From: Rhodothermales bacterium
Lineage (GTDB): Bacteria > Bacteroidota > Rhodothermia > Rhodothermales > Bin80
Direction of reading: 5' to 3'
Length of the DNA stretch: 64,000 nucleotides
Assembly: GCA_951812585.1 (NCBI GenBank)
Contig: OX638318.1
Span: 2,788,380-2,852,379 of the forward strand
Below, in pieces: positions 34,385 through 42,591 of this stretch. The notes under the pieces were generated by a model. The model was not told where the DNA came from. It made no database searches and saw nothing but the letters and a program-made list of their open reading frames with translations. The first letter of the stretch is position 1. Each line of letters starts with the position of its first letter. The position numbers and the translations under genes were made by a program.

Positions 34385-34493
34385 GGCGGTTTCCTGATGG
34401 CTGCGGGCAAATATCCCAAAAAACGTGCACATTCTGCACTGTGCGGTTGATCCTACTCTGTGCAGCATGGTTGAATTGCCAAGAGGACTCGCT

Positions 34494-35234
34494 ATGAAGA
34501 TTGCTGTTTGCATCAAGCAGACGCCGGACACGGAAGCGCGAATTCGCATTGGACCCGAGGGCATTGACGAAGCCGGGTTGACCTGGATCATCAGTCCGCA
34601 CGATGAGTCGGCGGTTGAGCAGGCGCTGCAGCTGAAGGAGAGGCAGGGCGGGCATGTCACGGCGATTGCGCTGGGGCCAGGTCGCGTGGAAAGCGCCATC
34701 CGTGAAGCACTGGCGATGGGCGCCGACAGTGGATTGCATCTGGCCTGCGATGTTATGCCGCACGACGCGGTGGTGATAGCCCGCGCGTTAGCCGAAGCCA
34801 TTTCGCCTCGGGCGTTTGATCTGGTGCTCACCGGGGAGCAATCCATAGATCAGGCAGGATCGCAGGTGCCGCAGCGCCTGGCGGTAGCACTCCGGTGGCC
34901 CTGTGTGACCGCGGTGGAATCGCTGCAGGTTGTCGATGGCATCGTGCGAGCCCGGCGTCCGGTGGAGCAGGAAGAGGAGGCGGTGCAGTTTGCAGTGCCC
35001 GGGGTCGTGGGGATCAACCGCCGGATTGGAGAGCCGCGTTATCCGTCCTTCAGGGGGATCATGCAGGCCAGGCGCAAGACCATCGAAGTGGTGCGGGTGC
35101 AGCTTGGGGCCGGTCCCGAGATGGTGCAGCGCCTTCAGATCCCTGCGCCGAAGGCCGCGGGGCAGGTCCAAGAGTTTGGCAGCGGCATAGAGCGCGAGGT
35201 TGCAAACCTGCTGGCGGGCAAGGCCGCCGCATAG
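34494..35234 (+). CDS. etfB: Electron transfer flavoprotein, beta subunit
   Basis: The 246-residue protein begins MKIAVCIKQTPDTEARIRI and has WIISPHDESAVEQALQLKE. The ETF-beta signature follows (VLTGEQSIDQAGSQVPQRLA), then EPRYPSFRGIMQARRK and the recognition loop region. ETF carries electrons from acyl-CoA and other dehydrogenases to the quinone pool. The ATG at 34494 gives the family N-terminus. The upstream in-frame extension overlaps the divergent promoter area. The alpha subunit follows six bases later. The ETF would suit the neighbouring acyl-CoA genes, but no acyl-CoA dehydrogenase is in view. Confidence 0.94.
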   Translation: MKIAVCIKQTPDTEARIRIGPEGIDEAGLTWIISPHDESAVEQALQLKERQGGHVTAIALGPGRVESAIREALAMGADSGLHLACDVMPHDAVVIARALAEAISPRAFDLVLTGEQSIDQAGSQVPQRLAVALRWPCVTAVESLQVVDGIVRARRPVEQEEEAVQFAVPGVVGINRRIGEPRYPSFRGIMQARRKTIEVVRVQLGAGPEMVQRLQIPAPKAAGQVQEFGSGIEREVANLLAGKAAA

Positions 35235-35240
35235 TGGATC

Positions 35241-36146
35241 ATGCCGGAGATACTGGTCATCATAGCGGCAAGCGGCGACGCAACGGACGGCGCAGAACGC
35301 TCTACCAGTCGGGAGGTCGCCCATGTGGCCCAGGACATTGCAAGTCAGATGGGCTGGCAGTGGGGGAAGGTGTTCGTCCCAACGGATTACATCGATGCGT
35401 GCGCCGAGGCGTTGGCACAGCACGCACAGAGCGCCAGGCTCCTGTTGATGGCGGCTACAGCCAAGGGCAAGGATCTGATGGCTCGCGTGGCTGGGCACCT
35501 TGCGGCACCGCTGGCCCAGGATTGTGTGGGATATCGCGTGGATGTGAGCACGATAATCTTCCGGCGTCCCCTGTATGGGGGCAAACTGCTGGCGGATGTG
35601 CAGTATGCCGCGTCACCAGTGCTCGCGACCTTCCGGCCGCGGACGCAGCCGGCCTTAGGTGCAGCTGCAGATGTGTTGCAGCATGTGATTGGCCTTGCTC
35701 CCGAAGCGGATCCTCGCGTGCGCGTGGAGCGCCGCGAAGCGGAGACGGGAAGAGCGCTGGATGTTACCGAAGCGGCCATCGTGGTCAGCGGCGGGCGCGG
35801 CATGCAGGGGCCGGAGCACTGGCCTATCCTGGAGGAACTGGTAAGCGTCCTAGGCCCTAGGGCCACGTTGGCCTGTTCTCGTCCCGTGAGCGATGAGGGC
35901 TGGCGACCGCGGGCGGAGCATGTAGGCCAGACAGGCCGGTCGATTGCTCCCGATGTCTATGTGGCCGTCGGTATTTCGGGTGCCATTCAGCATGTGGCGG
36001 GCATTGCCGGTTCCCGGTGTATCATCGCCATCAACAAGGACGCAGCCGCACCGATCTTCGAGGTGGCGGACTACGGCATTGTAGGAGATCTGTTTGCGGT
36101 TGTGCCCGCGTTGACCAAGGCCATCCGGGTGCTTAAGGCGCGCTGA
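35241..36146 (+). CDS. etfA: Electron transfer flavoprotein, alpha subunit
   Basis: The 301-residue protein has the alpha-subunit N-terminal domain (MPEILVIIAASGD) and GYRVDVSTIIFRRPLYGGKL. The FAD-binding C-terminal domain reads VSGGRGMQGPEHWPILEELV, ACSRPVSDEGW, VGQTGRSIAPDVYVAVGISG, AIQHVAGI and AINKDAAAPIFEVADYGIVGD. All elements of the FAD site are present. It pairs with the beta subunit six bases upstream. Its last 14 bases overlap the converging nucleotidyltransferase gene. Confidence 0.94.
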   Translation: MPEILVIIAASGDATDGAERSTSREVAHVAQDIASQMGWQWGKVFVPTDYIDACAEALAQHAQSARLLLMAATAKGKDLMARVAGHLAAPLAQDCVGYRVDVSTIIFRRPLYGGKLLADVQYAASPVLATFRPRTQPALGAAADVLQHVIGLAPEADPRVRVERREAETGRALDVTEAAIVVSGGRGMQGPEHWPILEELVSVLGPRATLACSRPVSDEGWRPRAEHVGQTGRSIAPDVYVAVGISGAIQHVAGIAGSRCIIAINKDAAAPIFEVADYGIVGDLFAVVPALTKAIRVLKAR

Positions 36147-36756
36147 ACACGACTTTGCTGCCACGCTCCGGTCCGAGGAGGCGTTCGTAGTCTGCGAGGG
36201 TATCGATATCTGCAGTGCTCGCCGCAAGCGGCACGGCCACCAGGTGGGTCTCGTTACAGGAGATGATGTCGGCGCAGCCGTGCGGCGCGCGGCAAGCGAG
36301 GATTTCTTCGCGATACGTCCCTGCAAAGATCACTGGATGGCCGGGTTCGCCGTCATGCATGGCGCGTACGATAAGGCGCGCATCGAGCGGCAATGCCTGT
36401 TTGAATCGGCTGGTCAGCACCAACAGCTGGGTCGCGGTTAGTCCAGGCAGATCGCCGAGGCAAATCATCAAGCCGGTGGCCTCCCTGGAAGCTGCCCGTA
36501 CGCCTGCTTGAACAGACGACGTTATTCCTTGCGCAAAGCGGGGGTTATGAATGAGGCGGACCGGCAGCGCAGCGAGCACGGCTGCAACCGAGACTGCTTC
36601 ATATCCGGTGACGACAATCACCTCGTCTGCCTCGGCATGGCACACCTGCCGCACCACATGGGTGACGAGGGCCTCGCCGTTGCAGGGAAGCAGCAGTTTA
36701 TTCGCTCGGCCTGTTCGCTCGGACATCCCGGCAGCCAGGACGATGGCACTGATCAT
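36133..36756 (-). CDS. MocA/MobA-like nucleotidyltransferase
   Basis: The 207-residue protein begins ISAIVLAAGMSERTGRANKL, the nucleotide-binding loop of molybdopterin cytidylyl/guanylyltransferases (L-A-A-G-x-S-x-R, then K). It has PVRLIHNPRFAQGITSSVQA, MICLGDLPGLTA with the metal-binding Asp, and GHPVIFAGTYREEIL. This pattern fits MocA (CTP:molybdopterin cytidylyltransferase) best. No molybdoenzyme of the xanthine dehydrogenase type is encoded nearby, so the client is unknown. The ATG at 36756 overlaps the stop of the HMA gene by four bases (ATGA), so the two are translationally coupled. Confidence 0.87.
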   Translation of the reverse strand: MISAIVLAAGMSERTGRANKLLLPCNGEALVTHVVRQVCHAEADEVIVVTGYEAVSVAAVLAALPVRLIHNPRFAQGITSSVQAGVRAASREATGLMICLGDLPGLTATQLLVLTSRFKQALPLDARLIVRAMHDGEPGHPVIFAGTYREEILACRAPHGCADIISCNETHLVAVPLAASTADIDTLADYERLLGPERGSKVVFSAP

Positions 36757-36953
36757 GCGATGCGGGCGGTATAGCCTTCGTTCGCGATGGCTTCGCGCAC
36801 CTTTTTCCGCTGCTCGGCGGGACAAGTGATGGTTGCGCTGCCGACGGTGACTTCGTGCACCGCGACCTCGGGAAGTCGACGCAGCGCATCCTTGATGGCG
36901 CGGACGCAGTGGCCGCAGGACATGCCATCAATGCGTATAACCTCTTTATGCAT
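36753..36953 (-). CDS. Heavy-metal-associated (HMA) domain protein, CopZ-like
   Basis: The 66-residue protein is a single HMA fold: VIRIDGMSCGHCVRAIKDAL with the metal-binding Cys-x-x-Cys, then LPEVAVHEVTVGSATI and a C-terminal helix (RKKVREAIANEGY). Such proteins carry Cu(I) or similar soft metals to P-type ATPases or regulators. No copper ATPase lies in the window. Instead it overlaps the MocA-like gene by four bases, an unusual partnership. Confidence 0.9.
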   Translation of the reverse strand: MHKEVIRIDGMSCGHCVRAIKDALRRLPEVAVHEVTVGSATITCPAEQRKKVREAIANEGYTARIA

Positions 36954-37174
36954 GGCTGGCCATAGGGTCGGTGAAGGAGGCGTCCTGTCAACGTATGTAC
37001 GTCATGCGCGGCCCCTTGTGCCATTCCCATCCTTAGCGAGACTGCATGCCAGTTGCCGCCTGCTTGAATAGCGCGCCGTTTGCGCGTTGTCGAGCGTGTC
37101 TGCGATGATCCTGCCCTGCACAGCGGGAGGGGTGCTCTGTGCCCCACGCGCTATGCATATTGTGGCCGGGCCCG

Positions 37175-38302
37175 CTACGCGAAGTCCGAGAGGAGCGCGA
37201 GCCACTTTGCGCATACGGCTTTTTCGCTGAAGTACTGATCATAGCGGCTCCGTGCATGCATTGAAGCAGACTGCCAGGTGCTGATGTCTGCAAGTACTTC
37301 GATGGCCTGGGCAATCGATGCTGGCGACCGGGCAGGCACAAAGCGAGCTTCCATGCCTTCCCGTACCATGTCGCGGATGCCGCTGTGACGGGTCACGATG
37401 ACAGGCGTTGCCGCACTCAGCGCCTCAATGATAGCGTTGGGCTGTGCCTCCTCCGGATAGTAGGAAGGCAGCAGGAAGATGTCTGCCACCCGGTGCAGCG
37501 CATTGACCCGGGCGCGGTCACGGATTGCGCCGTGGTGCGTCACAACAGCCTCCAGACCTAGTGCGTGGACGCGCGCCGTGAAGCGGGACCGGTCTTGATC
37601 CGCGTTCCATCGGCCCGCAAAGTCCGCTGTCACGGGGATGCCGCGCGCGTGCACCGTTCCAATCGCCTCCAGCACATCCAGATAGCCCTTTGAGGCGATC
37701 ATGTTGCTGAGGTAAAGCAGCCTGAGGGGTGCGTCAGGCCTGCGGCCGTGCTGCTTTGCGCGTGCATTTGTACGGGAAGCACATGGCTCGACAGTGTATG
37801 GAATGATTGCACGCTGCGCTTCTGGGATCCAGGAGGCGACCTGCGTGGACAAGTAGTCGCTGGTGAACACGAATCGGTCCACGCGTCGCACCAGCTTTCG
37901 GGTAGATCTTGCGGTGATTCTGCTGCGAAAGATTCGATCAAACCCGCCTCTATGGGCGATGGCAATGATGGCTTGGTTCGCCTGGAAGCAGGGCAGCGTG
38001 GCAATGATATCACGGGCATGGCCCAACAGCCCGGGGGAGATGGCTCCCCATAGCACCGGTGCCGCAGGCTGTTCTGCCAAGGCGCGCTGAAGGCCGGCGC
38101 GCAGGCGCAGATAGTGGCGCAGCGTTCGGAACTGCGTGCGCAGCCCTTTAGGCGTTAGCCGCTGGTCCTTCATCGCGGTATCGAACCGCCGCACATCGAA
38201 GGTGTCCTGCAGCATGCGCGCCAGGCGCTCGGTTGCCAGCGACTGCCCGTCAACAGGGGGCGGATAACGGCCGACGAGATGGATGGAGCGGCGCTTGGAC
38301 AA
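37175..38302 (-). CDS. GT4-family glycosyltransferase
   Basis: The 375-residue protein has the GT-B fold start IHLVGRYPPPVDGQSLATER. The C-terminal nucleotide-sugar domain reads LRLLYLSNMIASKGYLDVLE, VTADFAGRWNAD, then FLLPSYYPEEAQPNAIIEAL with the E-x7-E-type motif, and TPVIVTRHSGIRDMVREG. It should transfer a sugar from a nucleotide donor to a glycan or lipid. No other glycan biosynthesis genes surround it. The 218 bases downstream (36957-37174) hold nothing recognisable. Confidence 0.9.
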   Translation of the reverse strand: MSKRRSIHLVGRYPPPVDGQSLATERLARMLQDTFDVRRFDTAMKDQRLTPKGLRTQFRTLRHYLRLRAGLQRALAEQPAAPVLWGAISPGLLGHARDIIATLPCFQANQAIIAIAHRGGFDRIFRSRITARSTRKLVRRVDRFVFTSDYLSTQVASWIPEAQRAIIPYTVEPCASRTNARAKQHGRRPDAPLRLLYLSNMIASKGYLDVLEAIGTVHARGIPVTADFAGRWNADQDRSRFTARVHALGLEAVVTHHGAIRDRARVNALHRVADIFLLPSYYPEEAQPNAIIEALSAATPVIVTRHSGIRDMVREGMEARFVPARSPASIAQAIEVLADISTWQSASMHARSRYDQYFSEKAVCAKWLALLSDFA

Positions 38303-38436
38303 GGCGTAGGCTGCGCACGGGCTGTGCGGCCAAGATAGGGGACGCTGCCCTTATCGAAGGTCCGGCCGTACCGGTGCGGCGCTTAGACCTGGCCGGGCGC
38401 GCGACGCTACCGTTTGACGTGGCGCACACCTGACGC

Positions 38437-38479
38437 AAAAAAACGCGGGCGCCCTATTACCTGCTAAGGGCCGCCCGCG
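38437..38479 (-). terminator. Intrinsic terminator behind tmRNA
   Basis: On the minus strand CGCGGGCGGCCC (38479-38468) pairs with GGGCGCCCGCG (38454-38444), apart from one bulged base. A run of seven T follows (38443-38437). It lies 17 bases beyond the tmRNA CCA end and before the glycosyltransferase gene. Confidence 0.85.
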
Positions 38480-38495
38480 GCAATGATGGTAATGA

Positions 38496-38869
38496 TGGTG
38501 GAGATGCCGGGAATCGAACCCGGGTCCGCATGGACATGCCAGTCAGATATCTACGTGTGTAGGCCATCCATTAGGGCTTACCCCTGCCGCGCCTGCCGAT
38601 GACCAAGGCTGGGGCAAAGGCACAGGCTGATCAGTAGCCATCACCCTTCATACAGCCGGAATGAAGGGTACGGCGCTCATCATTGACGATGCCTCCTGAT
38701 GCGCCGATGAGCAGGCACACACAGGAGACAGATGGGGCGTTTATGCCGCCATCGCGTACGAGTAGTCGTTCGCAGTTCTGTGATTCCTGGCCTGATTTAC
38801 GAGAAGTGCCAGGCGAACTCGACACGCCATCTGCTGCACGAAACCATCCGTCGAAGCCGTGTCATCCCC
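38496..38869 (-). ncRNA. ssrA: Transfer-messenger RNA (tmRNA)
   Basis: The minus strand starts GGGGATGACACGGCTTCGACGG, a canonical tmRNA 5' end. It ends with a tRNA-like T arm (GGGTTCGATTCCC) and CATCTCCACCA. The GGGGATG and CATCTCC ends pair as the acceptor stem, with one G-U pair. The tag frame at 38773-38741 reads ANDYSYAMAA followed by TAA. The RNA rescues ribosomes stalled on broken mRNA and adds the tag for proteolysis. The -YSYAMAA ending is, from memory, of the type found in the Chlorobi/Rhodothermota branch rather than in typical Bacteroidia, and supports the taxonomic placement. The CCA end is encoded. A separate terminator follows. Confidence 0.96.
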
Positions 38870-38944
38870 ATTAAGAAAAAGAACGCCCGCCGGACGAGCG
38901 GCCGGTTGTTGGTATACACACGAGCGGCGAATAAGATGCAATGC

Positions 38945-39394
38945 CTAGCGCGTGCTGTCGCGGTCGCGCGAGATGCCCGTGCCTACCGCGGCCAAATTCT
39001 GTGCTGCCATCGCCGAATCGAAGTCGCGCATGATCTTGCGTCGAATCGTAGCATTCAGAAACGGGATCTTGCTGCGCGTGCGCCAGATGTATTTGCGATA
39101 CGGGTGCACGAGCACGCGCACGTAGCCGTCCCCTAGGGGGACGGCTTCAAGCGAGACCACCACCGAATACACGCCCCAGTTGCGTATGCGCCGCTCGTTG
39201 GTTGCGATCACGTTGGGAGCGGGGGCTTGCGCACGCAACCATCCGGCCCCTTCCATGGCCGCTTCGACACGTGCTTCCACCGGCAAGGCGTGCGGCTGGA
39301 CCTCATAGTCGCGATACAAGGGATGCAAGGCCGGCGAACACGCCGAAAGCATCAAAATCAGCCCTGCTGCGAATGCTGCGCGCGCGAGTGGCAT
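38945..39394 (-). CDS. Small lipoprotein of unknown function
   Basis: From the ATG at 39394 the 149-residue protein has a lipoprotein signal (FAAGLILMLSAC) and then SPALHPLYRDYEVQPHALPV. A compact domain follows: VEAAMEGAGWLRA, RIRNWGVYSVVVSLEAVPLG, VRVLVHPYRKYIWRTRSKIP and FLNATIRRKIMRDFDSAM. It is presumably anchored to the inner or outer membrane. No named family is recognised. It lies 27 bases behind the alpha/beta hydrolase gene on the same strand, with a weak hairpin between them. Confidence 0.75.
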   Translation of the reverse strand: MPLARAAFAAGLILMLSACSPALHPLYRDYEVQPHALPVEARVEAAMEGAGWLRAQAPAPNVIATNERRIRNWGVYSVVVSLEAVPLGDGYVRVLVHPYRKYIWRTRSKIPFLNATIRRKIMRDFDSAMAAQNLAAVGTGISRDRDSTR

Positions 39395-39416
39395 ATAGCC
39401 GTCTCCCAGCAAAAGT

Positions 39417-39441
39417 GCACCCTACACAGCGTGCAGGGTGC
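39417..39441 (-). terminator. Weak hairpin over the end of the alpha/beta hydrolase gene
   Basis: GCACCCT and AGGGTGC form a 7-bp stem whose loop includes the hydrolase stop codon. Only four T follow on the minus strand. It may slow or partly end transcription before the lipoprotein gene. Confidence 0.35.
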
Positions 39442-40228
39442 CGTTCTCTTTGATTTTGTGCAAGAATTGCACCACATGGCGCCCGAACGTCTGAGGATGC
39501 TCGATCATGGGCGCATGGCCGCACTCTTTGATGAAGTGCAGCTCGGCATTGGGAATGTTGTCCAGGAATTGCTCCGCCACATCGGGCGGCGTGATCGTAT
39601 CGTTTTGTCCCCAGATAAGTGCAGTATGGGCGTTGATTTCGCCGAGCCGATTCTGCAGGCTCAGTCTTTGCGAATCCCTACCCAAGTGGATGATATTGGT
39701 CAGGTAACGACGATCGCTACCGACAGAGCTGATCCGGTCGACCAGCTTTTCGGTGGCATGTGCCGGGTTGAAGAAGACGATCTGCGCCCGTTCCCGGATG
39801 TAGTTGCGATCTCGACGCCGGATCGGACTCGTACCCAGAGGCACCTCGTACAACCCGGCCGAGCCGGATAAGACCAAAGCCGACACCGATTCCGGGTAGG
39901 CAAGCGTATACCGCAGCGCCAGCTGCCCGCCCAGTGAGTTGCCGGCAATCACGACAGGATTCAGATCCAGTGATTCCATGAAGCCGCGGACATACGCTAC
40001 CACACCGTCGACCGTGCACTTGCTCAGCGGAAAGTCTTTGAACGGCAGCATCGGCACCAGAGTCCGGTAGCCGTGGGCTCCCACGTAGGCCGCCGAAGCC
40101 ATCCACTCGTCCGCATTGCCCAAAATTCCGTGAAGGCACACAATGGGATAGTCGCTCGCGGAACCGCCTGCTTCGAAGTACTTGTACTGCCGCTGTTCGC
40201 GGTAGTAGTCGGATAAAGCCTGCATCAT
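39422..40228 (-). CDS. Alpha/beta hydrolase
   Basis: The 268-residue protein shows the classic fold: IVCLHGILGNADEW (oxyanion loop), VVIAGNSLGGQLALRY with the nucleophile Ser in G-N-S-L-G, IWGQNDTITPPDVAEQF with the catalytic Asp, and IKECGHAPMIEHP with the His. A helical lid lies between (residues ~140-190). It is probably an esterase, lipase or related enzyme. The substrate is unknown. Confidence 0.92.
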   Translation of the reverse strand: MMQALSDYYREQRQYKYFEAGGSASDYPIVCLHGILGNADEWMASAAYVGAHGYRTLVPMLPFKDFPLSKCTVDGVVAYVRGFMESLDLNPVVIAGNSLGGQLALRYTLAYPESVSALVLSGSAGLYEVPLGTSPIRRRDRNYIRERAQIVFFNPAHATEKLVDRISSVGSDRRYLTNIIHLGRDSQRLSLQNRLGEINAHTALIWGQNDTITPPDVAEQFLDNIPNAELHFIKECGHAPMIEHPQTFGRHVVQFLHKIKENGTLHAV

Positions 40229-40445
40229 ATCCGGGGGTTCACGTTCGGTCCGCCATACCGGGTCAATTTAAGGCTTACGCACACAAATCTTGCGGCAAAT
40301 GAATGCAAATTATTCTCCAATGGCGGGCAGGGCAGCACAACATGCGCACAACATATGGGTGCCGTGCTGAAACCATTTGCCCGCTGGATGGTTGCATGGA
40401 TGCATGCGGCCTCTGAGCCGTGTCTGATCATCAAAGTGATGCCCT

Positions 40446-40541
40446 ATGCCCTGCGGTAGAAAACGAAAGCGGCACAAGATAGCCACGCACAAGCGCAAGA
40501 AGCGCCTCCGCAAGAATCGGCACAAGAAACGCAACCGGTAG
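40446..40541 (+). CDS. AURKAIP1/COX24-domain small ribosomal protein (bL38-like)
   Basis: This 31-residue frame is extremely basic (MPCGRKRKRHKIATHKRKKR and then LRKNRHKKRN). It matches the very short AURKAIP1/COX24-domain proteins of Bacteroidota and relatives, one of which has been seen as an extra ribosomal protein (bL38) in a Flavobacterium ribosome. Such genes are often missed by annotation because of their size. An overlapping ATG seven bases earlier is in another frame. It lies 86 bp ahead of the YtxH gene on the same strand. Confidence 0.85.
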   Translation: MPCGRKRKRHKIATHKRKKRLRKNRHKKRNR

Positions 40542-40627
40542 CACTGCGCTGTAGGCGTGGTGCTGCAGCGCCGTGCGTCGGATGCAGCCCGCGGGTTGCA
40601 GCCGCGCCGGCAAGTACATCAGCCAAC

Positions 40628-40945
40628 ATGAAGAACGACAACGTAGGCACCATTGCGCGTGCCATTGGAATGGGCGTAGTCGTTGGGGCTATGACAGGAT
40701 TCGTCGCGGGACTCCTTGTGGCTCCAGAGGAAGGAACGCGTCTACGCCGGCGTATCAGCTACCACCTGGAAGGCGTGCGGAAGCAGCTGAAAGAATTCAT
40801 GGAGAGCAGCCTGGGCGAGGAATACGACAACGAGGCCCGTCGTCACGGAGAGGAACTGGTTACGGAGGTGCATGAGCGCGCGCAGGAGATCAGCGATAAT
40901 ATCGACGCGGTCCTCGAAGAGGTCCCGGGCCGCGGTACCAGTTAA
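40628..40945 (+). CDS. YtxH-domain membrane-anchored protein
   Basis: The 105-residue protein has one N-terminal membrane helix with small residues (GMGVVVGAMTGFVAGLLVAP). The YtxH hallmark EEGTRLRRRISYHLEGV follows, and a long charged helix runs to the C-terminus. YtxH proteins are small stress- or envelope-related membrane proteins without a defined activity. It lies between the bL38-like gene and yaaA, with nine bases to the latter. Confidence 0.85.
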   Translation: MKNDNVGTIARAIGMGVVVGAMTGFVAGLLVAPEEGTRLRRRISYHLEGVRKQLKEFMESSLGEEYDNEARRHGEELVTEVHERAQEISDNIDAVLEEVPGRGTS

Positions 40946-40954
40946 GGTACATCA

Positions 40955-41746
40955 ATGTCCAAGTTCGCGATCCTGCTTCCGCCATCAGTTCAGCAGACCA
41001 GGCAGGGCAACAGGTTTGCGCCCGATGTTTTTGATTACCGGGAGAAAACCACATTCAACTATTTCCACCAGCTTATCGCGGAGCGCCGCTATCTGATTGA
41101 TACGCTGCACCGCGTGATGGATGTGGAAGGTGAGGACGTAGTGGCGGAGGTTCTCGGGGATCCCGAGGCGGTGACGCTGATGAAGAACGTCTATTCTGCG
41201 GAGCTGGTGGCCGCACGCAAGCGCTACGAGGCGGGCCCCATGTACGCGGCGATGGACTTTCCGCGACTCCCAACCGGTGCGCAACGGCGATTCCTGGAAA
41301 ACAGCGTGATTATATCAGGACTGTTCGGAATTTTGCGTCCGGACGACCTCACCCCAAGGTACGTGCTGCCGATCGATGCGGTGATCCCCGGCATCGGGTA
41401 TGTTGCCGACTACTGGCGTCCGCTCGTAAGCCCGTTTGTTAACGAAGCCATCCGGGACTGTTTCGTGTGGGATCTGCTCACTGACGTGCATCGCAGTGCC
41501 TGGGACGATGCGAAGACGTACAGTGCGCGTGCATGCGTCACCTTCTATGATCGTCAAGGGGTTGCGCTTACGGATACGTTGGCGCTGCGCGGCAAGCTGG
41601 TGCATCACTTGGTGCAGCAAAATCATGTCAAGCTCGACACGGTGAAGACATGGAAACCGCGAGATGCGCAGGGGTACCAGTTCGACGAGGACCGTTCTGA
41701 CCTGAGCGATCCGACGAGTCTGGTCGTGGCCTTGTCAAAGAAGTAG
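40955..41746 (+). CDS. yaaA: YaaA family peroxide-stress protein
   Basis: The 263-residue protein has FAILLPPSVQQTRQGNRFA at its start and MYAAMDFPRLPTGAQRRFLE, VIISGLFGILRPDDLTPRYV (family core), FVWDLLTDVHRSAW, and near the end YQFDEDRSDLSDPTSLVVAL. YaaA limits free iron and DNA damage during peroxide stress in E. coli and binds DNA. The family is DUF328. The N-terminus is slightly variant in that the usual SPAK motif reads PPSV. Confidence 0.85.
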   Translation: MSKFAILLPPSVQQTRQGNRFAPDVFDYREKTTFNYFHQLIAERRYLIDTLHRVMDVEGEDVVAEVLGDPEAVTLMKNVYSAELVAARKRYEAGPMYAAMDFPRLPTGAQRRFLENSVIISGLFGILRPDDLTPRYVLPIDAVIPGIGYVADYWRPLVSPFVNEAIRDCFVWDLLTDVHRSAWDDAKTYSARACVTFYDRQGVALTDTLALRGKLVHHLVQQNHVKLDTVKTWKPRDAQGYQFDEDRSDLSDPTSLVVALSKK

Positions 41747-41779
41747 CGCACCTGGGCGAACGGGCACAGAGCCGCCTCC

Positions 41780-42523
41780 ATGCCTGAAATAGCGCAGCTT
41801 GCCATCCTCTTTGGCGTCGGATGTTTTGCAGGTGCTATCAACGTGATGGCCGGTGGCGGTTCCACCTTGACCCTTCCGGCACTGATCTTCCTGGGATTGG
41901 ATGCCGGCACGGCCAATGGGACCAATCGCGTTGCGATACTGGTCCAGAACATCTTCGCAACGGCTTCTTTCAGGTCGGAAGGTGTCACCGAGCTCAAAAG
42001 GAGTCTCCTGTTTGCGGTCTGGGCGCTGCCAGGCGCATCCGTTGGCGCGTTTGCGGCCGTTCAGGTGGCCGACGTATGGTTTGAACGAATCCTGGGCGTC
42101 GTGATGATCGGGGTCGTGGTGTCGATGCTTATTCCGCGTCCGGTCGCGTCAGCGGCAGGTTCTGCTCGCTCTGCGCCATGGCTTTATTTGACGCTCTTCG
42201 GCATCGGCTTCTACGGCGGGTTTATCCAGATGGGGGTGGGCTTTTTGTTCATGGCCGCGTTCTTTCACATTATGCATATGGATCTGGTGCGGACCACCGT
42301 GCACAAGGTCACTGTCATACTTCTTTACACCGTGCCCACCCTGTTGATTTTTGCATGGACGGGACATGTGGATTGGCTGCTGGGGCTCGGGCTGGCCGCA
42401 GGCAACGCTACAGGTGGCTGGATCGCTGCCCGCATTGCGGTGCGCAGGGGAGACCGCGCGATTCGCGCGGTCCTGATCGTGGCCATCCTGGTGATGGCGG
42501 CTAGGCTGCTGGGCGTCGTATAG
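41780..42523 (+). CDS. TauE/SafE-type membrane transporter
   Basis: The 247-residue protein has about eight hydrophobic helices and the family loop GAINVMAGGGSTLTLPALIF near the N-terminus (G-G-G-x-x-x-x-P). TNRVAILVQNIFATASFRSE and GFYGGFIQMGVGFLFM mark the second repeat half. Members export sulfite, sulfoacetate or other small organic anions. No sulfur gene is adjacent, so the substrate is open. Confidence 0.88.
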   Translation: MPEIAQLAILFGVGCFAGAINVMAGGGSTLTLPALIFLGLDAGTANGTNRVAILVQNIFATASFRSEGVTELKRSLLFAVWALPGASVGAFAAVQVADVWFERILGVVMIGVVVSMLIPRPVASAAGSARSAPWLYLTLFGIGFYGGFIQMGVGFLFMAAFFHIMHMDLVRTTVHKVTVILLYTVPTLLIFAWTGHVDWLLGLGLAAGNATGGWIAARIAVRRGDRAIRAVLIVAILVMAARLLGVV

Positions 42524-42591
42524 CGTGTTTTTATATGAATCATGTGCCACAGGATTTGCGTAGAGTGGGTAGGGTTTAGATATTGGGCGCT

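Noticed and set aside
33185-34450. 421-codon plus-strand open frame
   Set aside because: It runs opposite the convincing Gfo/Idh and CoA-transferase genes and shows no family motifs. It is an antisense shadow in GC-rich DNA.
38500-38535. Ordinary tRNA gene suggested by a T-arm sequence
   Set aside because: It is the 3' domain of the tmRNA; no anticodon arm is present.
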